A stretch of 35,649 bases of DNA from a virus. Each line of letters opens with the position of its first letter. Position 1 is the stretch's first letter. The notes beneath the pieces were generated by a model. The model was not told where the DNA came from, did no database searches, and saw only the letters and a list, made by a program, of their open reading frames with translations. The position numbers and the translations under genes are program-made. Location: positions 1 to 35,649 of IMG/VR virus record IMGVR_UViG_3300047470_000213; one strand, written 5' to 3'. Below are positions 30,114 through 35,649 of this stretch, one piece after another.

Positions 30114-32807
30114 ATGAGAGAAGATCTGCGTCATGACGTTCTGCAGCGCCTTGAATCCGACTACGGCCTGAAACACCGTTCCGGTACCGATTACATGCGC
30201 GGTGGTGAATGCCCTCAGTGCCACAAGCGCGAGCTCTACTCCCGCCACGACAAGCCCTGGCTGGTGATCTGCGGCCGATCGGAGAAGTGCGGCCACACCA
30301 TGCACGTCAAAGAAATCTATGACGACCTCTTCGAAGACTGGAGCAAGCGTGCGCCGGCAACTGACAGCGCCCCAACCGCCACAGCCCGGGCTTACCTTGA
30401 GTTTGGCCGCGGCTTCGACATCGGCTTGATCGCAGGCTGGTTCACGCAGGAAACGTACTACTCAGCCCAACACAACGCCGGCACTGCGACTGTGCGATTC
30501 GCCCTGGAGAAAGGCGGCTACTGGGAACGACTGATCGATAAGCCGGCCCGCTTCGGCAAGATGAAAGCGCGCTTCGCACCAGGTGATAGCTATCGCGGCG
30601 TGTGGTGGTGTCCACCGTGCGTCGACGTGCTCGAGGCGAAGGAAATCTGGATCGTCGAAGGCATCTTCGATGCCATCGCCCTGGTGCACCACAACATCGC
30701 CGCCGTGTCGGCGATGTCCTCCAACGCCTTCCCGGCTGACTCCCTACAGACTCTTGTGGCAGCTCGCCCGGGCAATCTGCCCAAACTGGTCTGGGCGCTG
30801 GATAACGAGCCTGGTGCACATGCCTACACGAAGCGCTGGGTTCGCATGGCCCGGGAATTGGGGTTTACCTGTGAAGCCGCGCAGATTCCCCAGCGAGACG
30901 GCCGCAAAGTCGACTGGAACGATTTACACCAGCGCTGGCAGTTCCTGGACGAAGGCGAGAAGCGTGATGCCCAGCACGACAAGGACATCACCATTGCTCG
31001 TCATCATGGCGCCCTGCTGATCGCAGAGAGCGCCACCGAGAAGGCGCTGGTGATGTTCGACTGGAAGCGTCGCAGTGAATTCCACCTGGAGTTCGGCAAC
31101 CGCCTGTATTGGTTCAAGCTCGATCTGGAGAAGTACAACAAGGCGATTCAGGAGCTCGAGGACAGCGATCACCACGACGACCAGCTGCTGAACAACAAAC
31201 AGATGCGGGCCAAGGCCATGCAGCAGTGCGGCGCACTGCAACGCATTGCTACCTGCAACCCCAAGGCCCTGTACTACCAAGAGAACAAGCTCACCGACGA
31301 GTCCTGGTACTACTTCCGGATCACGTTCGCCCACGATGCGGCGCCCATCAAAAACACCTTCACCAGCTCGCAGATCGCCTCGTCTGCAGAGTTCAAGAAA
31401 CGCCTGCTCGGCATTGCCCCGGGCGGGATGTTCACCGGTACCACCCAGCAGCTGGACGCGTTCATTGAGGAACAAACCGACGCCCTCAAGACGGTGCAGA
31501 CCATCGACTTCACCGGCTACACCCGTGAGCACGGCGCGTACGTCTATGGCGACGTGGCTGTGCGCGACGGCAAGGTGTTCAAGTTGAACGAAGAAGACTT
31601 CTTCGACATGGACCGACTGAGCATCAAGACCCTTAGCCAATCGGTCACCCTGAACCTTAATACCGACCTGCAGAAGTTCGACACCGAGTGGTTAGACATC
31701 ATCTGGGAATGCTTCGGCGCGAAAGGCTTGGTGGCGCTCGCCTTCTGGTTCGGCTCGTTGTTCGCCGAACAGATCCGCCAACACCAGAAAAGCTATCCCT
31801 TCATGGAAATCATCGGTGAGCCAGGCGCCGGTAAGTCCACGTTGATTGAATTCTTGTGGAAGCTGTGCGGGCGTATCGATTACGAGGGGTTCGACCCAAC
31901 CAAAGGCACCCCCGTTGCTCGAGCACGTAACTTCGCCCAGGTCGGCAATCTGCCGGTGGTCCTGATCGAGTCGGAGCGGGAAAAGACCGATGGCAGCCAG
32001 ACCAAGCAATACGACTGGGACGAACTGAAAACCGCCTACAACGGCCGAAGCGTCCGCTCGACCGGTGTGAAGAACAACGGCAATGACACCCGCGAGCCTC
32101 CTTTCCGTGGTGCGGTGGTCATTGGCCAGAACCACGCAGTGAATGCGTCAGAACCCATTCTGCAGCGCCTGGTGCACATCGCCATGACGAAGGACGGGCA
32201 GACGCCGGCGACTAAATTGTTGGTGGAAAAACTCGAGCGTATGCCGGTCGACCGCGTCAGCGGGTTCCTGGTCAAGTCCACCATGATGGAAAGCCAGGTG
32301 ATGGAGACCGTCCGCGAAAAGGGGCCCAAGTACGAACAGCAGCTGCTGGCCCTGCCCGAGATCCGCACCGTCCGGATCGCGAAAAATCATGCCCAGCTGC
32401 ACGCCCTGGTCGACGCCCTGATGCACGTGGTCCCGCTGAAAAAACACCAAGTGGAAGCGGCTCACACGGAGCTTCGGAACATGGCGAAGGATCGGCAGTT
32501 GGCTATCAATGCTGATCATCCGATCGTCGTTGAGTTCTGGGAGCTGTACGAGTACCTGAACAGCGCTGCCGGCGGGCTTAACCACTCCCGCAATGACGGC
32601 CTGATCGCAGTGAACCTCAACGACTTCGCCAAAGAGGCCGCAGAGAAACGCCAGAAAGTCCCGGATCTGACCGAGCTCAAGCGCCACCTGAAAACAAGCA
32701 AATGCCCAAAGTTCGTTGAGACCAATAGAAATGTCTGCTCAGCATGGGATACCGATGCGGCTGACAAACCGAAAACCGTACGGTGCTGGATTTTTCAAGC
32801 TTCCTGA
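30114..32807 (+). CDS. Replication protein: zinc finger, TOPRIM primase and helicase/ATPase
   Basis: This 897-aa protein carries a C4-type zinc finger (C33, C36, C53, C59), a TOPRIM domain with E182 in VEGIFDA and D230 in WALDNE, a middle region of unknown type, and an ATPase domain with Walker A GEPGAGKST (568-576) and IESERE as likely Walker B (about 615-620). This is the plan of primase-helicase proteins such as P4 alpha and related phage replicases, although domain order and details differ. It replaces the rolling-circle gpA of P2. It should recognise an origin, prime and unwind; the GGTAATT cluster at 275-547 is a possible target. An 18-codon frame and the AlpA gene follow in the same direction. 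Confidence 0.88.
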   Translation: MREDLRHDVLQRLESDYGLKHRSGTDYMRGGECPQCHKRELYSRHDKPWLVICGRSEKCGHTMHVKEIYDDLFEDWSKRAPATDSAPTATARAYLEFGRGFDIGLIAGWFTQETYYSAQHNAGTATVRFALEKGGYWERLIDKPARFGKMKARFAPGDSYRGVWWCPPCVDVLEAKEIWIVEGIFDAIALVHHNIAAVSAMSSNAFPADSLQTLVAARPGNLPKLVWALDNEPGAHAYTKRWVRMARELGFTCEAAQIPQRDGRKVDWNDLHQRWQFLDEGEKRDAQHDKDITIARHHGALLIAESATEKALVMFDWKRRSEFHLEFGNRLYWFKLDLEKYNKAIQELEDSDHHDDQLLNNKQMRAKAMQQCGALQRIATCNPKALYYQENKLTDESWYYFRITFAHDAAPIKNTFTSSQIASSAEFKKRLLGIAPGGMFTGTTQQLDAFIEEQTDALKTVQTIDFTGYTREHGAYVYGDVAVRDGKVFKLNEEDFFDMDRLSIKTLSQSVTLNLNTDLQKFDTEWLDIIWECFGAKGLVALAFWFGSLFAEQIRQHQKSYPFMEIIGEPGAGKSTLIEFLWKLCGRIDYEGFDPTKGTPVARARNFAQVGNLPVVLIESEREKTDGSQTKQYDWDELKTAYNGRSVRSTGVKNNGNDTREPPFRGAVVIGQNHAVNASEPILQRLVHIAMTKDGQTPATKLLVEKLERMPVDRVSGFLVKSTMMESQVMETVREKGPKYEQQLLALPEIRTVRIAKNHAQLHALVDALMHVVPLKKHQVEAAHTELRNMAKDRQLAINADHPIVVEFWELYEYLNSAAGGLNHSRNDGLIAVNLNDFAKEAAEKRQKVPDLTELKRHLKTSKCPKFVETNRNVCSAWDTDAADKPKTVRCWIFQAS

Positions 32808-32832
32808 TCACCATCAACAAAGGAAAGCAAAA

Positions 32833-32889
32833 ATGCACATCCAAGTCATCATAGGCGTCTTCAGTAAGTCGGGGGGGCAAGTGCAGTGA
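32833..32889 (+). CDS. Possible 18-codon leader peptide coupled to the AlpA-like gene
   Basis: ATG 32833 has an AGGA seven bases upstream (AGGAAAGCAAAAATG) and codes MHIQVIIGVFSKSGGQVQ. The stop TGA overlaps the GTG start of the AlpA-like gene (GTGA), an arrangement typical of translational coupling. It may be a leader that tunes AlpA synthesis. The short length makes it tentative. Confidence 0.4.
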   Translation: MHIQVIIGVFSKSGGQVQ

Positions 32890-33089
32890 GACAGTTGGAC
32901 CGTTTCATGAAGGAACGAGAGGTGATTGAGGTCACTACTCTGTCGCACGCCACTTTATGGAGGGAAGTAAAAAAGGGAGCATTTCCCAAGCCTGTACGGA
33001 TTTCTCCTGGACGGGTCGGCTGGCGAGAATCAGCCATAGCAATATGGCAACAAGATCCTGAGAAATGGAAAGCCCCAGGAGCCGCGTAG
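32886..33089 (+). CDS. AlpA/Cox-like excisionase and regulator
   Basis: This 67-aa protein has the AlpA pattern at 13-40: a winged HTH with LSHATLWREVKKGAFPKPVRI and a C-terminal GRVGWRESAI. Members act as excisionase or as activator of integrase genes. It starts at GTG 32886 after a G-rich ribosome site (a run of seven G), or at ATG 32907, which would remove seven residues. It is the last gene of the rightward early region, and integrase lies 850 bases away on the other strand. Excision directionality is the likely role. Confidence 0.85.
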   Translation: MRQLDRFMKEREVIEVTTLSHATLWREVKKGAFPKPVRISPGRVGWRESAIAIWQQDPEKWKAPGAA

Positions 33090-33214
33090 GCGCCCCCAGT
33101 TGGGCCATGCTATCTGCTAGCGTGGTGCAGCGAATAGGAATTACAATTCCTCAGCAAGCCAAAAATAGGTATGCTTCCTAGATCGTCAGTGCCATTTAAT
33201 TAAAGGAAAAATAG

Positions 33215-33559
33215 TTGAAAATTTTGGTGGGGGGATTAGAGGTTATGTCCTCTGGAGTGGTGCACTCCAAGGGTCTTGAACCTATTGATTTTGTATTTTC
33301 GAACGAAATGACATTGCGGATCACAGTCAAGGAAGTTAAGGGGGAGAGCTCAGCAATTGATCTTGTTCCCGAAGGCAATCTCCTTACTATGAATTTTATA
33401 AACCCTCATAGTCAGTTGCATTTCGGCCCAGCAGATCCAATTCAAGTTGGCAGCTATTTAGGAAGAGAACTATTCATTCAAATTCGTATTAATACATTTG
33501 GTACATTTGTATCGTACGGCGTCGAATACACCTTCTATCAAGGGGCGAAAATTGGCTAA
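33215..33559 (+). CDS. Accessory protein, first gene of a two-gene operon
   Basis: This 114-aa protein is beta-rich and has no signal peptide or membrane span. The body reads like a small immunoglobulin- or jelly-roll-type fold (SNEMTLRITVKEVKG, NLLTMNFINPHSQLHF, ELFIQIRINTFGTFVSYGVEYTFYQG). It starts at TTG 33215 with AAAGGA eight bases upstream. Base composition is AT-richer than in the early genes. It overlaps the next gene by eight bases. The place between AlpA and integrase is a usual spot for cargo genes, so exclusion or defence is possible, but I recognise no family. Confidence 0.72.
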   Translation: MKILVGGLEVMSSGVVHSKGLEPIDFVFSNEMTLRITVKEVKGESSAIDLVPEGNLLTMNFINPHSQLHFGPADPIQVGSYLGRELFIQIRINTFGTFVSYGVEYTFYQGAKIG

Positions 33560-33848
33560 TAACGAAGCGCAAAGCTCCTTTATACATACAGCTAGACGGG
33601 TCACGCCAACTGAAATGGGATTGGAGACGGCAAAGCTCAAGAAAGAATTCAGAGAGCGCCTAATGATGCATCTATTTTCAGCATCCTTTCTAGTTTTCTT
33701 GATCGTGCTGGCTATGGTGGGTGCGGGGATAGCGATGCTCTTCGGGGCTCGCGGATTTAGCGAAGTGTCAGAGTTTTGGAAATGGATAATCCCTTTGACT
33801 ACGACTTACATTGGCTACGCAATTGGTAAATCGCCTAAGCACGAATAG
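33552..33848 (+). CDS. Small two-span membrane protein, second gene of the operon
   Basis: This 98-aa protein begins at TTG 33552 with AAGGGG eight bases upstream. An N-terminal cytoplasmic part (about 1-40) precedes a long hydrophobic span (about 42-66: LFSASFLVFLIVLAMVGAGIAMLF) and a second span (about 76-93: WKWIIPLTTTYIGYAIG). The gene overlaps its partner by eight bases, so the two are made together. A soluble plus membrane pair next to integrase is the shape of many superinfection-exclusion and membrane-effector systems. That role is an inference. Confidence 0.7.
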   Translation: MANNEAQSSFIHTARRVTPTEMGLETAKLKKEFRERLMMHLFSASFLVFLIVLAMVGAGIAMLFGARGFSEVSEFWKWIIPLTTTYIGYAIGKSPKHE

Positions 33849-33885
33849 AAACAATACCCAGCCACACCTAACAATCTCTTGAAGT

Positions 33886-33910
33886 GCCGAATAATCTATA
33901 ATAATTCGGC
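33886..33910. repeat. Inverted repeat between the accessory operon and integrase
   Basis: GCCGAAT and ATTCGGC form a stem with an AT-rich 11-base loop, between the convergent ends of the rightward operon (33848) and the leftward integrase (33939). There is no T run, so it is at most a weak bidirectional terminator. Confidence 0.45.
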
Positions 33911-33938
33911 GCATCAATTGTGAGTTCACGAATGACAA

Positions 33939-35147
33939 TCAGAGATTCACTTCAACCATATTCACTTTTTTTAATAGCCACTCCGCCCAAACCTCTAAAC
34001 CCGCTTGCTTTTCCTTGAAATAGTCATACCGATCATAGTGTTTTGAAGAGACGTCGTTAAATGCGTGCCCCTGAATCCGATCTTTCAACTCTTTTTTTAT
34101 GCCGGCCACACCCATCAATGTTTTGCAGGTTCGCCGTATGTCCCGGAGAGTAAACGGGGCTTCAAATTTTTCGGCGTGCCGGTTGTATAACTTTGTTATA
34201 GCCCTAGACAGCGAGTTAGCATGTAACGATTTGCCTTCGATCTTCCCCTCGAATAGAAAGGTGCTGGACTCGTTGATTTCCTTCATGGTGTGCAGACAAT
34301 TGAGCATCAGCTCGTTATAAGGCACCGCATGGATAACGGGCCTACCGTCCTTCGTCTTCTTGTTCCTGATCAATACATGATCGTCGTAATACTGCTGTCT
34401 TGGCACAGCCAAGAGCTGCTCGGGGCGCTGTCCACCCGAAGCTATCAAGAACTTAATTAGCTCGGATGTGACAAGCGATAAACGCTCAGGCAGCAGTTGC
34501 CAGAGGGTAACAAGCTCCTTTTCCGTCAATGCACGCTCCCCTGGATTCTCCCAGTCACTCTGCACGGGCACGCTGGCTACAGGATTGCCAACTAAGCCAA
34601 ATTTCCGAGCGCTTTGCTGATAACTCCGGGGATTGAATTCTTGCTCAAGTCCCATCTGGAACGCCGCATGTAAACGCGACCGAACGCGGTTGCAATAGGT
34701 AGTAATGCCAGCGTCGATCATCTTTGCAATGATGTTCCGAATCTCAGCAGGACCGATCAACGCGACAGGCCGATCGGCAAGGTCAGGGAATGGCTCGGTG
34801 ACGTAGTGCTTAAAGGACCATGCCACATCTTCGACTGAGGTTGCCTCCTGCGCGCGCAGTTTGGTGACATATGCATCCATCAGGTTCTGCAACGTGCCTG
34901 GTGCAACGATTACCTCCTTCTTCACGCGACACAGATCCCGCGCCTCAACCAGCCCCATGGCGGGCCAGTTGCCGAGCTTGACCTTGGGCTTCTTTCCATT
35001 GACCCGCCGGCGAAAAAAGAACTCCTTCGCACCATTAGGTCGTACCCGGAGCATGAGAACCCCCTCTCCTTTCGCTGAGCGGCCGTCAGAGACTTCGTAT
35101 TCCTTTTCGGTGGGCTTCAGTGCCCGAATTTGTTTTTCCGTAAGCAT
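33939..35147 (-). CDS. int: Tyrosine recombinase integrase, P4/DUF4102 type
   Basis: This 402-aa protein starts MLTEKQIRALKPTEKEYEVSDG, the usual opening of the DUF4102 N-terminal domain (about 1-85), then a core-binding SAM-like region (about 85-180) and the catalytic domain. R241 (SGGQRPEQL), R338 in LRDIRRT, H361 (GHAF) and Y371 (SSKHYDRYDY) are the expected active-site residues. The box-II histidine is R335 instead, a change I have seen in related phage integrases. A longer frame upstream of 35147 is possible but lacks the family start. The gene reads away from attR at 35298, the standard place beside the attachment site. Confidence 0.93.
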   Translation of the reverse strand: MLTEKQIRALKPTEKEYEVSDGRSAKGEGVLMLRVRPNGAKEFFFRRRVNGKKPKVKLGNWPAMGLVEARDLCRVKKEVIVAPGTLQNLMDAYVTKLRAQEATSVEDVAWSFKHYVTEPFPDLADRPVALIGPAEIRNIIAKMIDAGITTYCNRVRSRLHAAFQMGLEQEFNPRSYQQSARKFGLVGNPVASVPVQSDWENPGERALTEKELVTLWQLLPERLSLVTSELIKFLIASGGQRPEQLLAVPRQQYYDDHVLIRNKKTKDGRPVIHAVPYNELMLNCLHTMKEINESSTFLFEGKIEGKSLHANSLSRAITKLYNRHAEKFEAPFTLRDIRRTCKTLMGVAGIKKELKDRIQGHAFNDVSSKHYDRYDYFKEKQAGLEVWAEWLLKKVNMVEVNL

Positions 35148-35297
35148 TGGGGGACGTTCCAGGGGGACATTCGACTGAACTATGATCATTTTGGCTGGTA
35201 CAGCATGAAATCGCCAAGAAGCCATAAACCACTGATTCTACGGCGCATTCCGGATGCTTGGAAACCTATACAGCCCGATAGATACTCCAGGCATCCA

Positions 35298-35344
35298 AGC
35301 TTCCCAAGCTGATAACGAGGGTTCGATTCCCTTCACCCGCTCCA
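35298..35344 (+). repeat. attR core: second 47-bp copy of the tRNA-Gly end
   Basis: Identical to 81-127, with different flanks (ATCCA before, ACCGAA after). The part left of it is phage DNA, including integrase and its upstream region. The part right of it is host DNA. Confidence 0.93.
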
Positions 35345-35393
35345 ACCGAATTCTTGTCTCACGTTGTTTTTTTGACGGGGGATGCAGGTAAAG

Positions 35394-35420
35394 AAAAACC
35401 GGCCTTCATGGCCGGTTTTT
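35394..35420 (+). terminator. Host rho-independent terminator, originally of tRNA-Gly
   Basis: ACCGGCC-TTCAT-GGCCGGT forms a strong GC stem with A run on the left and T run on the right. In an uninfected chromosome it would lie about 50 bases after the tRNA-Gly 3' end. The prophage now separates them. Confidence 0.9.
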
Positions 35421-35552
35421 TTGTGCCTTGGGTTTGCTGAGATCCGGTTTGTCATTGCGCTGCTCGACTAGCAAGTGTCCCCGCGCTGTCGCGACTACTC
35501 TGAACCCGTTAGCGTTTTTTCTAAAAAATACGGTTTCAGTATCATTTTTCAT
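35406..35552 (-). CDS. Possible small host protein (48 aa)
   Basis: ATG 35552 opens a 48-codon frame (MKNDTETVFFRKNANGFRVVATARG start) that ends inside the terminator hairpin. Its start overlaps the stop of the upstream host frame as TGATG, which suggests coupling. The protein is basic and lacks known motifs. Shortness keeps this uncertain. Confidence 0.45.
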   Translation of the reverse strand: MKNDTETVFFRKNANGFRVVATARGHLLVEQRNDKPDLSKPKAQKNRP

Positions 35553-35649
35553 CAAGCATTAGCCTTTTCACGTCTACCGATCCCTACGCGCAAAACCTCG
35601 CAATACTCCAACCCTCTCCTTTCAGGCTTGCCCAAAGGCATGTCCGCAG
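35552..35649 (-). CDS. C-terminal fragment of a host gene cut by the window edge
   Basis: The last 31 codons of a frame entering from the right read ADMPLGKPERRGLEYCEVLRVGIGRREKANA and stop at 35554-35552. The frame is open to the edge, and the stop overlaps the next ATG. I do not recognise the protein from this piece. Confidence 0.45.
   Translation of the reverse strand, partial: ADMPLGKPERRGLEYCEVLRVGIGRREKANA

Larger units (their letters stand above)
81..35344. mobile_element. P2-superfamily (HP1/K139-like) myovirus prophage, about 35.2 kb
   Basis: The element is bounded by the 47-bp repeats in tRNA-Gly. It contains integrase, immunity region, replication gene, complete head, tail and lysis modules and accessory genes at both ends. 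The layout is two divergent late transcription units meeting near 24.6-24.75 kb, with the control region on the right and accessory DNA next to both attachment sites. The DUF2586-type sheath and DUF2597-type tube point to the HP1/K139 branch. No essential module looks lost. The only suspicious structural gene is the terminase large subunit, whose frame runs into the portal gene. The prophage could therefore be inducible, but this is an inference. Confidence 0.93.

Overview
The window is an almost complete prophage with short host flanks. The host is most likely a Pseudomonas of the fluorescens/putida type. This is judged from GC-rich codon use, the Pseudomonas-like style of the phage proteins and the tRNA-Gly(CCC) target; no database search was possible. 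The element lies between two 47-bp direct copies of the 3' part of tRNA-Gly (81-127 and 35298-35344), so it is about 35.2 kb. The left copy completes a full tRNA gene. The right copy is the displaced original end, now beside the integrase, with a strong rho-independent terminator 50 bp further on in host DNA.

The virion genes are those of a P2-superfamily contractile-tailed phage. Terminase and portal read right (24755-27608). From the same divergent region a long late operon reads left (24591-4137): scaffold/protease, capsid, small terminase, head and tail completion proteins, sheath, tube, a zinc-finger protein, a lysis cassette, tail chaperone, tape measure, baseplate, fibre, hub, spike and two more host-contact proteins. 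The DUF2586-type sheath, DUF2597-type tube, DUF2590 protein and the position of lysis between tube and chaperone suggest the HP1/K139 branch rather than classical P2. Many junctions are ATGA or TGATG overlaps, implying translational coupling. An Ogr/Delta-type activator follows the portal.

The control and replication region runs from 27988 to 33089. It holds a leftward HTH repressor, an operator with 10-bp phased TGCA repeats, a rightward BcepMu gp16-like regulator, a CII-like protein, two small unknowns, a zinc-finger/TOPRIM/helicase replication protein instead of P2 gpA, and an AlpA/Cox-like regulator. Between AlpA and integrase sits a two-gene accessory operon with TTG starts (114 aa soluble, 98 aa membrane).

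The left end (128-4048) is accessory. It holds a cluster of about ten GGTAATT heptamers in two imperfect direct repeats (candidate origin or arm sites), a response-regulator remnant, a DUF2806-like gene, a cos-like sequence, a LexA-box gene, a second small gene, and a HEPN-like gene insulated from the late operon by a terminator.

The strongest non-obvious observations are an A-AAA-AAG programmed -1 frameshift in the tail chaperone, the GGTAATT iteron cluster paired with a P4-style primase-helicase, the HEPN-like moron, the SOS box, and a terminase reading frame that runs about 80 codons into the portal gene.
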